Positions 32,326-41,821 of a stretch of 64,000 bases of DNA are shown here, piece by piece. A program made the translations under genes and the position numbers. The notes beneath the pieces were generated by a model. The model did not search any database. It saw only the letters and a list, made by a program, of their open reading frames with translations, and was not told the origin of the DNA. The DNA is from a bacterium BMS3Bbin05 (GTDB taxonomy: Bacteria > Nitrospirota > Thermodesulfovibrionia > Thermodesulfovibrionales > BMS3Bbin05): NCBI GenBank assembly GCA_002897855.1, contig BDTO01000067.1, forward strand, positions 1 through 64,000, written 5' to 3'. Numbering within the stretch: the stretch's first letter is position 1; the number at the start of each line of letters is the position of its first letter.

Positions 32326-33342
32326 TTATTTCAGTATGCCGTTTTTCACATGTATCAGTTGGGGGATAATCCTTTCGTAATCTTCGTTGGGCACCTGTGA
32401 ATGCCACTTACCGGATAGTACACCCACCCCTATAACCATATAAAAAACGATTACAAGGATTGCGGGATAAAGATACGGCCTCAATACCTTAAGTTTTTTC
32501 CCTGCCCTGAAAGTAATGTCCAGCGCACCCTCCGCCGGGCAACGGCTTATGCATGTCATACAGCCGAAACATTCCGGGGAGGAAACAACCTCTTTTTTTT
32601 CTACATCGATACTGGTGGGACAGTGAATGCTGCATGACCGGCAGTGGTTGCACTTCTCCGCATTTCGCCTGATCTTTACAGGACTTATCAGGCTCACCAA
32701 CCCGAGAAGAGCCCCATATGGGCACAAATACCTGCACCAGAAATTCTTATAGAAGAGGGACAATATGCCAAGTGCGATAAGCACCCACATGGTAACAGCA
32801 GACATGTTGGTGAAGAAACGCATCATCCTCACATCAGCCGTCTTGTAGTAATCAGTTATAAAGAAAAGCACCATCATGTTAGGCGTCATTGCGATGCCGA
32901 TTAAGATAAGGAAAAGGGACATGAGTACATACTTCAGGGATCTCAGCCCCATATCGGTATGCTTTTCAATGGTGAAACCTCTTCCGAATATTCTCTCACC
33001 CGCCATCCAGAAATACTGTGATACAGTTCCTATCGGGCATATCCATCCGCAGAAGCCCTTTTTCATCAGCATGGAAACCAGCACAACCGCAACAAACAGT
33101 ATAAAACCGGATGGATGGACCGGCTCTATGATGCCTGTCAGAAGAAAGTATTTAAATGCCATAAAACCGCCGATCGGGAGAAAGGCATCAACCGATGGCG
33201 GCCTTTGAACATAGGGGTATACAGGGTTGATAAAATGCAATACAAAGCGGTAAAAGTTGTAGCCGATAAATATGGTCAGCAGTAAGAAAAACAACTGAGC
33301 GGCATATCTCGTCTTTCTAATGTATGTCCTCTCTGAAAACAT
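32326..33342 (-). CDS. NapH-like 4Fe-4S membrane protein
   Basis: FCGWICPIGT, CRYLCPYGALLGL, CNHCRSCSIHCPTSIDV, CFGCMTCISRCP; start moved to MFSERTY. Confidence 0.85.
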   Translation of the reverse strand: MFSERTYIRKTRYAAQLFFLLLTIFIGYNFYRFVLHFINPVYPYVQRPPSVDAFLPIGGFMAFKYFLLTGIIEPVHPSGFILFVAVVLVSMLMKKGFCGWICPIGTVSQYFWMAGERIFGRGFTIEKHTDMGLRSLKYVLMSLFLILIGIAMTPNMMVLFFITDYYKTADVRMMRFFTNMSAVTMWVLIALGILSLFYKNFWCRYLCPYGALLGLVSLISPVKIRRNAEKCNHCRSCSIHCPTSIDVEKKEVVSSPECFGCMTCISRCPAEGALDITFRAGKKLKVLRPYLYPAILVIVFYMVIGVGVLSGKWHSQVPNEDYERIIPQLIHVKNGILK

Positions 33343-33345
33343 CAC

Positions 33346-33490
33346 ATTGATCTTCCCTGTGGCTCCGCCTGTCTGCGTGCGGCACGCACAGGCAGGCCAC
33401 CGGTAATCTAATGCAGGGATTCTTGCATTATTATATTCGCTCTCTCTACCCAGTGATAAACCCACGGGGTATACGCTCGCTATCCATTTA
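33346..33490. repeat. Dispersed repeat family G copy 1
   Basis: attgatcttccctgtggctccgcctgtctgcgtgcggcacgcacaggcaggcc...gctcgctatccattta; near-copies at 56862 and 57721. Confidence 0.8.
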
Positions 33491-33666
33491 TGATTACAAA
33501 GATCGGTAAACTAATAATATGATCCTGATCATATTATCATATCTATAATTATTTTCACTTCAGCGACATCCTGCGGCAGTTATTTGTCTGATTAACAACA
33601 TAATACTTGCTTTACTCTTTATTGCTACTGTAAAATCTTTAATAAAATTATATGGAGGTAAATCCC

Positions 33667-33951
33667 ATGAACAAAGGAGACCTTATCGAAAAGGTATCAT
33701 CCCTTGCAGGCTCGTCAAAGGCCGAGGCGGGAAGGTCGGTCAACGCAGTACTCGACACCATTTCCAAAGCACTAAAAAAAGGTGATTCAGTTACCCTTGT
33801 CGGCTTCGGCACATTCAGTGTAGCAAAAACAAAGGCCAGAAAAGGGAGAAACCCGCAGACCGGGGAGACTATCAAGATAAAAGCCGGGAAGCGTCCCAGG
33901 TTCAAGGCCGGCCAGGGTTTAAAGAACATGGTTGCCGGAAAGAAGAAATAA
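33667..33951 (+). CDS. HU-family DNA-binding protein
   Basis: MNKGDLIEKVSSLAGSSKAEAGRSVNAVLDTISKALKKGDSVTLVGFGTFSVAKTKARKGRNPQTGE. Confidence 0.97.
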   Translation: MNKGDLIEKVSSLAGSSKAEAGRSVNAVLDTISKALKKGDSVTLVGFGTFSVAKTKARKGRNPQTGETIKIKAGKRPRFKAGQGLKNMVAGKKK

Positions 33952-33975
33952 CCTTAAAATATAGAAGAGAACAAA

Positions 33976-34017
33976 ATAAACCCCTTTTGCTGAACAGTAA
34001 AAGGGGTTTATTTATTA
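33976..34017. terminator. Bidirectional intrinsic terminator after HU gene
   Basis: AAATAAACCCCTTTTGCTGAACAGTAAAAGGGGTTTATTTATT. Confidence 0.75.
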
Positions 34018-34178
34018 GGTTCTTCAGACTTTCCTGTGGGTTCCCCTCTTTGGAAAAGAGGGGTTACCGGAAATTCCGTCTCCAAATCACCAATACATCG
34101 AAAACAATTCATTTGCAATGCCTTACAAGACCCGAAGATACCGCTCTCCGGCAAAACAAGCGTAGACTCACCCATTAA

Positions 34179-34333
34179 CAGGCTGTCCGGGAAGTGTCAT
34201 CCCTGAAATGAATTCAGAGCAGGCTCTGAATTCATTTCAGGATCTCAAGCAGTTATAACATGTTGTAAAAACGAGATTCCAAAAAAAAGTTCGAATGACA
34301 AAATAGACACTCTCTGCATTCCCGGACAGCCTG
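34179..34333. repeat. MITE-like palindromic element, family C
   Basis: Perfect 15-bp terminal inverted repeat CAGGCTGTCCGGGAA ... TTCCCGGACAGCCTG; abuts the helicase TAG stop. Confidence 0.85.
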
Positions 34334-35524
34334 CTACGCGCTGACCCGGCATGCCGTTCGGCGGGGCGGCTGCGCGGGCGACTTCCCTTTCCGGGCGGGG
34401 CGCACACCGTAGTCGAAGTCGTCCAGGGTACGGCGATCGATCCGGCCGTGGAGAATCCGTTCGATTGCGCGCACCATCTCCCGGTCCTCATGACTGACCA
34501 GGGTGAAGGCGTCCCCGGTCCTGGCCACCCGGCCGGTCCGGCCTATGCGGTGGATATAGGCATCCGTGGTATTGGGGATGTCGTAATTGATAACGTGCGA
34601 GACCCGGGTGACGTCGATACCGCGAGCGGCGATATCGGTCGCCACCAGGATCCGGTAAGTACCCTTACGAAAGCCGTCCAGCGCGGCCTGGCGCCTCGAC
34701 TGGGAGAGGTTCCCCTGCAGGGAAGCGGCGGCGTAGCCCGACTTGGCCAGTTGTTCGCCGAGACGCCGGGCGCGGTGCTTGGTCCGGGTAAAGACCAGCA
34801 CCGATTCGGTGTCGGTCTTCCGCAGGAGATCGAGCAGCAAGGCCGTCTTGAGGTGGGGTTCCACCGGATAGAGGGCGTGACTGACTGTGGCCGCCGGGGC
34901 CGAGACGCCTACCCGAACCGTGACCGGGTCGTGCAGGACCTCCTCGGCCAGACGCCGGATCTCACCGGACATGGTGGCCGAAAAGAGAAGCGTCTGCCGC
35001 TTCCGGGGAAGATGCCCGAGGATCCGCCGGATGTCCGGAAGAAATCCCATGTCGAACATATGGTCGGCCTCGTCCAGGACCAGGACTTCGAGGCGGCTGA
35101 GATCCACGGCTCCGCGGCCGATCAGGTCGAGGAGCCTGCCGGGGCAGGCCACCACGATGTCGGCACCCTGCCGGAGTTTTACCTCCTGGCCGCGAACTCC
35201 CACGCCGCCGTATACGGTGACGCTACGAATGCGGGTCTTTCGGCCCAGGCTCCGGACAGTCTCGTGAGTCTGCTCGGCCAGCTCCCGTGTGGGCGCGACA
35301 ATCAGCCCGCGCACGCGGCCCTGTTTTCCCTGTACCAGGCGGTGCAGCATGGGAAGCACGAACGCCGCTGTTTTGCCGGTCCCGGTCTGTGCCAGGCCCA
35401 TAACATCCCGGCCGTTCATGACCTTGGGAATAGCCTGTGCCTGAATCGGCGTGGGATTAACATACCCCTGCGCAGTCACGCCGGCAGCGACGCGGGGGTG
35501 TAAATTGAATGCACTAAAATCCAT
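34334..35524 (-). CDS. DEAD-box RNA helicase (RhlE-like), GC-rich
   Basis: AQTGTGKTAAF, PTRELAEQ, DEAD, SATM, HRIGRTGR; start moved to MDFSAF after GGAG. Confidence 0.93.
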   Translation of the reverse strand: MDFSAFNLHPRVAAGVTAQGYVNPTPIQAQAIPKVMNGRDVMGLAQTGTGKTAAFVLPMLHRLVQGKQGRVRGLIVAPTRELAEQTHETVRSLGRKTRIRSVTVYGGVGVRGQEVKLRQGADIVVACPGRLLDLIGRGAVDLSRLEVLVLDEADHMFDMGFLPDIRRILGHLPRKRQTLLFSATMSGEIRRLAEEVLHDPVTVRVGVSAPAATVSHALYPVEPHLKTALLLDLLRKTDTESVLVFTRTKHRARRLGEQLAKSGYAAASLQGNLSQSRRQAALDGFRKGTYRILVATDIAARGIDVTRVSHVINYDIPNTTDAYIHRIGRTGRVARTGDAFTLVSHEDREMVRAIERILHGRIDRRTLDDFDYGVRPARKGKSPAQPPRRTACRVSA

Positions 35525-35547
35525 ATTCTCCTTCTTTCCGGTTCCCC

Positions 35548-35576
35548 TAAAAAAAAACCCCGGATGCATTCCGGGG
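35548..35576 (-). terminator. Intrinsic terminator-like hairpin in the helicase 5' leader
   Basis: Minus strand CCCCGGAATGCATCCGGGGTTTTTTTTT placed about 24 nt before the start codon. Confidence 0.7.
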
Positions 35577-35720
35577 CCTACGATCATTTCGTTTTGTTCC
35601 GGGAACAGTGATTATTGCGTATAAGTGTAGCAGAGCAGGGAAAGCCCTGTCAAGCAGACTCTCAGCCGGAATTTCCCCAATTATCAGGAATGGATTTCCA
35701 TGGATGAGAAGCCTCAGAGA

Positions 35721-36347
35721 TCAAACAACATAAAACAACACGGTGAGATAATGACTGATGCTGCCCAGCAGCACGAACAAATGCCAGATACCGTGGAAAT
35801 GACGCACTCTCTTATCCAGAGCGTAGAAAACGATCCCGCCCGTATAGAAAAGCCCTCCCAGCAAAAGCCAGACAAAACCCATGGAAGGCAAAGCCTGCAG
35901 CAGGGGTTTGAGCGCCATCAAAACGAGCCAGCCCATGAGAAGATAAATGACCACGGGCAGAATCCGAAGACCCTTTTGAGGAAATGAGTCCACCACAATC
36001 CCCAAAACCGCCAGGCCCCAGATGACGCCGAAGATGGACCAGCCCCAAGGCCCGCGAAGGGTCACCAGAGTGAAAGGGGTATAGGTACCGGCAATCAGGA
36101 GATAGATCGCCTGGTGGTCAAGTTTGCGAAAAACATCCTTTGCCTTCCCCCGAAGGCTGTGATAAAGCGCTGAAGAAGTGTAAAGCAGTAAGAGAGTGGC
36201 CCCGTATATACTAAAGCTCACGATCTTCCACGGGTCCCCCTGGCGCGAAGCCGCTACAACCAGTACCACCAAACCGGCCAGCGCTGCCGCTGCACCAATG
36301 AGGTGACTGATACTATTAAACCGTTCTCCTTTTTTCATCCAAGCCAA
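35721..36347 (-). CDS. Hemolysin III family (PAQR-like) membrane protein
   Basis: NSISHLIGAAAALAG, GATLLLLYTSSALYHSL, KLDHQAIYLLIAGTYTPF, GIWHLFVLLGSISHYLTVLFYV. Confidence 0.92.
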   Translation of the reverse strand: MAWMKKGERFNSISHLIGAAAALAGLVVLVVAASRQGDPWKIVSFSIYGATLLLLYTSSALYHSLRGKAKDVFRKLDHQAIYLLIAGTYTPFTLVTLRGPWGWSIFGVIWGLAVLGIVVDSFPQKGLRILPVVIYLLMGWLVLMALKPLLQALPSMGFVWLLLGGLFYTGGIVFYALDKRVRHFHGIWHLFVLLGSISHYLTVLFYVV

Positions 36348-36417
36348 CCTTCAAACCCGCCGGCCCGGTTTATCTTTCGGTGCAATAAACTCATCATCGA
36401 ATCCGCGTCCGTCCTCT

Positions 36418-36564
36418 CATCACTCCCAACAACATTTCTTAAACTTCTTCCCACTCCCACAGGGACAGGGATCGTTCCGCCCCACGTCAGTGTATGCTTT
36501 ACGAAAAGTCTCTCCACGCACGGATCCATCTTCACGAAAACGATCTTTATATTTTGCTTCTATT
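36418..36564 (-). pseudogene. SEC-C motif protein remnant
   Basis: Minus-strand [47 protein letters not shown]; stop directly upstream and no start codon. Confidence 0.7.
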
Positions 36565-36581
36565 TAAAAACAGGCATACGG

Positions 36582-36770
36582 TCAGGTCTTTGATTTTGAT
36601 GTTTCATCTCTCACCAGCCTGCTGATGGTTGAATAATGCAATCCAAGGTGATCGGCAATCTCCTTCCGGCTGTACCCGTGTTTCTCTATAGCTTCCCTTA
36701 TCTTCCTGTCGCGCAAGAACTTCGTTCTTTTCACTCCGCCGGCAAATATCTCTTGAAGCTCCGGCCGGTT
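36582..36770 (-). pseudogene. C-terminal remnant of a REP-associated tyrosine transposase (RAYT, Y1_Tnp + HTH)
   Basis: Minus-strand NRPELQEIFAGGVKRTKFLRDRKIREAIEKHGYSRKEIADHLGLHYSTISRLVRDETSKSKT*; catalytic domain absent. Confidence 0.75.
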
Positions 36771-36798
36771 GATGAACCGCCGGCTCTAAGGTTAAACG

Positions 36799-36935
36799 GG
36801 CTCTTGAAAAACTCCTTAATTGTCACCCTGAACTTGTTTCAGGGTCTCCTAACCCATTAATTTTATTAGAGGTCCCGAGCTTAATTCGGGATTCAGCATG
36901 ACACATTGTACTGTTTTGTGCCTTTTTCAACAGCC
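36799..36935. repeat. MITE-like element, family D
   Basis: Inverted ends GGCTCTTGAAAAA ... TTTTTCAACAGCC (12/13) with internal tgtcaccctgaac / gattcagcatgac. Confidence 0.65.
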
Positions 36936-37069
36936 GGTCAAGGCCTGTCCCCCATCACCCGAGATAGAGTTGGTAGCCCCTCAAAACACCATAACTCACT
37001 GTGAACAAAATAGAAACGAACCGGCCGGCATGTCGTTTCCGACACCAGGACCGGTTCGTTAAAATTCAT

Positions 37070-37415
37070 TGGTGGAGGCGGCGGGAATCGAACCCGCGTC
37101 CGGAAGTACTACTCCCAGGCTTCTACATGCTTATTCCGCCATTTAAATTTCAGGTCATGAACCGCCGGCAGACAGGCTTTTCAAAACCCTATCCCTTAAA
37201 GTCTTGCATCAGGATTAAGGGCATCACCTGATGCCAGCCTGCTAAATGACGCTAACTCCGAATAGCAGACATTTCCGGAGCAGCGCGCTGCTTTATTTAA
37301 GCAGCGAGTGCCAGTTCGTCGTTGGCGTTTGTGTTTTGTTCCGTCTTTTACCGTGGTGACGGAGCCACGGCATGCGACCTGAGCCTCATAACCCCCGTCG
37401 AATCCATACGCCCCC
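37070..37415 (-). ncRNA. ssrA: tmRNA
   Basis: tRNA-like ends GGGGGCGTATGGATTCGACGGGG ... GGACGCGGGTTCGATTCCCGCCGCCTCCACCA; tag ORF ends NTNANDELALAA*. Confidence 0.95.
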
Positions 37416-37485
37416 AAAAGGCCGGGATTGAAAGGCATGGGTCAGGTGGTTAGGAATTGGATAACATCCTTTACTAACCCCCGTA

Positions 37486-37926
37486 CTATCCCTTCATCGC
37501 CCGTTCTATTTCGCGCTTCGCTTCGCGCGCCTTGATAGATTCTCTTTTTTCAAAGAACTTCTTGCCCCTTGCAAGGGCAATTTCAAGTTTTATATATGGT
37601 CCCCTGAAATACATCTTCAGGGGTATCAGGGAGTAACCCTTTTGTACTGCCTTACCCTGTAATTTCCGAATTTCCTTCGCATGAATCAGCAGTTTTCGCG
37701 TCCGGAGCGGATCGTGGTTCATGATATTACCATGACTGTACGGGCTTATATGACAGTTAAGAAGAAACGCTTCTTCCTGTTTTATTATAACATAGCTGTC
37801 TTTCAGATTCACCCTGCCCTCCCTCGCGGATTTTACTTCAGTCCCCTTGAGGCTGATCCCGGCTTCCAGGGTCTCTTCAACATTATAATCATGGAATGCC
37901 TTCCTGTTTTGTGCTATTGCTTTCAT
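37486..37926 (-). CDS. smpB: SsrA-binding protein
   Basis: [40 protein letters not shown]; next to tmRNA; start moved to MKAIAQ. Confidence 0.95.
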   Translation of the reverse strand: MKAIAQNRKAFHDYNVEETLEAGISLKGTEVKSAREGRVNLKDSYVIIKQEEAFLLNCHISPYSHGNIMNHDPLRTRKLLIHAKEIRKLQGKAVQKGYSLIPLKMYFRGPYIKLEIALARGKKFFEKRESIKAREAKREIERAMKG

Positions 37927-38039
37927 GTTATATCTTAACACATGGTAATAAGAAACATTTTGCCCGGATGGCCGGCAAGTTGTAAGGAATTCGCTCTCCG
38001 CTTGAAAATACACACGCCTTTTTTTTATTATCAATTACG

Positions 38040-39248
38040 ATGCAGGATACGATAAGGACCCTTATACAGAAAAACAGCAGCAAGATATTCATGTTCGTTC
38101 TTGACGGGCTTGGAGGACTGCCTGTCAGGGGATCTACCGAACTCGAAGCCGCCAAAACACCCAATCTTGATGCAATAGCCCACACCTCGGCCTGCGGACT
38201 GCATGTACCTGTGGGATATGGGATAACGCCGGGCAGCGGGCCGGGCCATCTCGGTATTTTCGGTTATAATCCTGTTGAATGGCAGATCGGGAGGGGGGTA
38301 CTTGAAGCCCTGGGTCTCGGGATGGAACTCCATAATACTGATGTTGCCTTAAGATGCAATTATTCAACACTTGCAGAAGGCCTGGTAAAAGACAGGAGGG
38401 CCGGAAGGATACCGGCCGGCCGGAGCAAAAAACTTACTGAAAAACTCCAGGAAGGGATCAATCGGATCGATGAAGCGGAAATAATTTTTTCCGCAGGTAT
38501 GGAACACAGGTTTGCTGTTGTTATCAGATTTCCCGAGCCACTTGAAATCGGCTCCACACTTGTAAATGATACCGACCCCCAGAAGACCGGCAAAGCGCCT
38601 ATCCCGCCAAAGCCCGAGAACAAACAGTCGGAAAGAGTGGCAAGGATAGCGGAAAAACTCATCAGGGAAGCATCCGATATTCTGAAAGATGAGGAGAGGG
38701 CAAACTATATCCTTCTTAGAGGGTTTTCGCAGGTACCGGAAATACCTTCCTTCGAAGACGCCTTTGGCCTTAAGGCGCTTGCAATTGCAACATACCCGAT
38801 GTACAGGGGACTTGCGCGTCTCATAGGTATGGATACGCCTGTTGTTACCGGTGATATCAGGGAAGAGACAGAGTTTCTGAAGAATAATCTGAATGGCTAT
38901 GACTTCTTTTTTGTCCATGTCAAGAAGACCGACTCTTACGGTGAAGACGGCAACTTCGAAGCAAAGGTATCAAAGATCGAAGAATTTGACGGCGTATTGC
39001 CTGAAATCCTCGCTATGGATCCGGACGTACTGATAATAACGGGAGATCATTCAACTCCTTCCCTGATAAAGGGACACAGCTGGCACCCTGTACCGGTACT
39101 CCTGAAATCGCCCTATGTGCTTGGAAGGCTTTCCGAAAGACTGACCGAAAGAGAGTGCACAAAAGGCGAACTGGGTATATTTCCCGCCACCGGCATTGTA
39201 CCCCTCGCTCTCGCCAACTCCGGCAGACTCAGGAAATTCGGAGCATAA
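38040..39248 (+). CDS. apgM: 2,3-bisphosphoglycerate-independent phosphoglycerate mutase, archaeal type
   Basis: FVLDGLGGLP, TPNLDAIA, GSGPGHLGIFGYNP, VHVKKTDSYGEDGN, ITGDHSTP. Confidence 0.93.
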   Translation: MQDTIRTLIQKNSSKIFMFVLDGLGGLPVRGSTELEAAKTPNLDAIAHTSACGLHVPVGYGITPGSGPGHLGIFGYNPVEWQIGRGVLEALGLGMELHNTDVALRCNYSTLAEGLVKDRRAGRIPAGRSKKLTEKLQEGINRIDEAEIIFSAGMEHRFAVVIRFPEPLEIGSTLVNDTDPQKTGKAPIPPKPENKQSERVARIAEKLIREASDILKDEERANYILLRGFSQVPEIPSFEDAFGLKALAIATYPMYRGLARLIGMDTPVVTGDIREETEFLKNNLNGYDFFFVHVKKTDSYGEDGNFEAKVSKIEEFDGVLPEILAMDPDVLIITGDHSTPSLIKGHSWHPVPVLLKSPYVLGRLSERLTERECTKGELGIFPATGIVPLALANSGRLRKFGA

Positions 39249-39266
39249 TTTTATCAGTAACTGGCG

Positions 39267-40688
39267 ATGAACAAAATACATGACAAAGATATGAATACTC
39301 ATGACTCATTACCCTTCACTCACCATCCCCTGATCGATACCCACTGCCATCTTGAAATGGAACAGTACGATAGCGACCGTGATGAGGTCATAAAAAGGGC
39401 TTCGGGGCAAAATGTCGAGGCAATGATTACTGTAGGAACAAACATCGAAAGTAATCACAGGGTACTTGCACTTGCCGGCGAATATGAGAACATATACGCT
39501 TCAGTCGGCATCCATCCCCATGACGCAACGAGTGCAACAGAAAAAATATATGATGAGATAACCGGTTGGAGCAGGAACAGGAAAACGGTGGCAATAGGCG
39601 AAACAGGTCTTGATTACCACTATGACAATTCACCGAGGGAGATACAGAGAAATGTATTTGCAAAACACCTGGAGCTGGCAAAGAACCTGGATCTGCCGGC
39701 AATTGTACACTCGAGGGATGCAAAGGAAGACACCCTCTCTATATTGAGAGATTCGGGGATATCAAAAGGAGTGCTTCACTGCTTTTCGGGTGATTCAGAA
39801 ATGGCTGAAAAGGCAATGATGATGGGTCTCCATATCTCCTTTGCAGGACCGGTAACATTCAAAAAAGCTGAAAGAAGCAGGGAAATAGTAAAACTCATTC
39901 CCGACGACTACCTGCTTGTAGAGACCGACGCCCCCTATCTCGCTCCCGTTCCGTACAGGGGTAAACGTAATGAACCGTCATATGTCGTTCTCACTGCACA
40001 AACTATTGCGGACATCAGGGGGGTAATACTTGACGACATAGCTCGAATTACCACAATAAATGCCAGGAGACTCTTTAATATCGGCGATATTCCCCGGAAG
40101 GGAGAGATCGCTTACAAGATCAGAAAATCCCTTTATCTGAATATCACTAACCGCTGTACAAACTGTTGCTCTTTCTGCGTGAGGACACAGAAGAATTTCG
40201 TAAAAGGGCACAATCTGAGGCTCTCTCACGAGCCCTCATACGAAGAGCTGATAGATGCTATCGGTAATCCCGCGGACTTCAGGGAAGTGGTCTTCTGCGG
40301 ATACGGTGAACCATTGCTCCGGCTTGAACTGGTCAAAAAAGTTGCTTCATGGATAAAATCAAAAGGTGGTACGGTACGAATAAATACAAACGGGCATGGG
40401 AACCTGATCCACAAAAGAAATATCCTCCCTGAGTTAGCCGGCATTGTGGACAGTTTATCAATCAGTCTCAATGCCCATGATAAGGAAACCTACGACAAAC
40501 TATGCGTTCCAATGTATAAAGACGCATTTCAGGGAGTTCTGGAGTTTATCACTGAGGCAGGGAAATATATACCGGACATCAAGCTTACAGTAGTAGAGAC
40601 GGTAAGTATTGACATCGAGAAATGCAAAAAGATTGCCGGGAAAGCCGGGGCAGGCTTCAGGGTAAGAAAACTTGATACAGTCGGATAG
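39267..40688 (+). CDS. TatD-family nuclease fused to TatD-linked radical SAM domain
   Basis: TatD motifs LIDTHCHLE, GIHPHD, GETGLDYHYD, HSRDAKEDT, VETDAPYLAP then LNITNRCTNCCSFCVRTQK (CxxxCxxC)...FCGYGEPL in one ORF. Confidence 0.92.
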   Translation: MNKIHDKDMNTHDSLPFTHHPLIDTHCHLEMEQYDSDRDEVIKRASGQNVEAMITVGTNIESNHRVLALAGEYENIYASVGIHPHDATSATEKIYDEITGWSRNRKTVAIGETGLDYHYDNSPREIQRNVFAKHLELAKNLDLPAIVHSRDAKEDTLSILRDSGISKGVLHCFSGDSEMAEKAMMMGLHISFAGPVTFKKAERSREIVKLIPDDYLLVETDAPYLAPVPYRGKRNEPSYVVLTAQTIADIRGVILDDIARITTINARRLFNIGDIPRKGEIAYKIRKSLYLNITNRCTNCCSFCVRTQKNFVKGHNLRLSHEPSYEELIDAIGNPADFREVVFCGYGEPLLRLELVKKVASWIKSKGGTVRINTNGHGNLIHKRNILPELAGIVDSLSISLNAHDKETYDKLCVPMYKDAFQGVLEFITEAGKYIPDIKLTVVETVSIDIEKCKKIAGKAGAGFRVRKLDTVG

Positions 40689-40702
40689 ACCGGACGTAAG
40701 TC

Positions 40703-41821
40703 TTAGTTGACTTTCCTGTTCACCCATCCTTTAAATGCATCAACAATCTTCGGGTCAAATTGTGTACCGCTGCATCTCTCAATTTCCGCAACAGCATCTT
40801 CCACTGATTTTTTCTTCCTGTAAGGCCTGTCAGATGTCATTGCATCAAAGGCATCTGCAACAGCCATAATCCTGGAAAGTAACGGTATTTTCTCCCCGTC
40901 AAGGCCGTATATGCCTTTTTGACCATTAAAGTGTTCATGATGGTATTTAATGCAATCAGTAATATCACCAAATTTTTCCAGTCCATCAAGTATCCCGGCT
41001 CCTACTGACGGATGACGTCTTATCTCAATCCATTCTCCCCCGCTAAGGGCTCCTTTCTTGTTCAGAATATCCTTTGGTGTCGCTATCTTGCCGATATCAT
41101 GCAGAAGGCTGCATATTCTCAGCTTGTCGATCGTTTCCGTATCAAGTCCGAGTTCTTTCCCAATGGCGAGAGCATATCCGGTAACCCTTTCCGTATGTCC
41201 TGCAGTCCACATCGAACTGGCCTCAAGGGCCTTGACAAAAGACCTGATGGTTCCGACCAGAAAGTCTTCCATCTCCCTGTTCAACATGGCATTCTCCATG
41301 AATAGTGCAGCCTGCTGTGCAATGGCATTTACAAGTTTTATGTCTCTGGAATAAAACTCCTTACCATCGGTTTTGTCGGCAACAGCAAGGAGACCGATAA
41401 TCTTTTTCTTTCCAATCATCGGGCAGAGAAGAACAGTATTTATATCAGGCAATAAGGCGGAAAATGCATGATTTTTTATATCACAGATTGCAATCGGCTT
41501 ATTCCTGGTAAGTGACTGCCAGATTGCAGAATCATCCTTCTCTATCACCACGGAGTTATCCCACTTGCCGCTTGTCCGGAACGTATACAATTCCTGAAGC
41601 TCTTCATCAAGCAACATTACTGCCGCAGTGTCTGATTCAGTGGATGATACGGCCTGTTCCACAACCTTCGAGCAGATCTCATCGACATCCATTCCCGAAA
41701 TGGAACTGGAAAACCGGTAAAGGAGGGAGAGCTCCTCATAAACCTCACTCAGTTCATTAACCGTTTTCCAAAGGTCATCTTTTATAGAGCCGGCGTCTTC
41801 CGTCATATCAGATGCCGCCAA
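40703..41821 (-). CDS. GAF + HD-GYP-like phosphodiesterase domain protein
   Basis: GHTERVTGYA..LLHDIGKIATP...HHEHFNGQKGIYGLDGEKIPLLSRIMAVADAFDAMTSDRPYR. Confidence 0.88.
   Translation of the reverse strand: MAASDMTEDAGSIKDDLWKTVNELSEVYEELSLLYRFSSSISGMDVDEICSKVVEQAVSSTESDTAAVMLLDEELQELYTFRTSGKWDNSVVIEKDDSAIWQSLTRNKPIAICDIKNHAFSALLPDINTVLLCPMIGKKKIIGLLAVADKTDGKEFYSRDIKLVNAIAQQAALFMENAMLNREMEDFLVGTIRSFVKALEASSMWTAGHTERVTGYALAIGKELGLDTETIDKLRICSLLHDIGKIATPKDILNKKGALSGGEWIEIRRHPSVGAGILDGLEKFGDITDCIKYHHEHFNGQKGIYGLDGEKIPLLSRIMAVADAFDAMTSDRPYRKKKSVEDAVAEIERCSGTQFDPKIVDAFKGWVNRKVN

Noticed and set aside
34448-35503. 351-aa plus-strand ORF opposite the helicase
   Set aside because: Shadow ORF from high GC on the antisense strand; no recognisable domain, while the minus-strand helicase is unambiguous.
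37001-37438. ORFs 37001-37231 and 37196-37438
   Set aside because: They lie on the tmRNA gene and are its translation artefacts.
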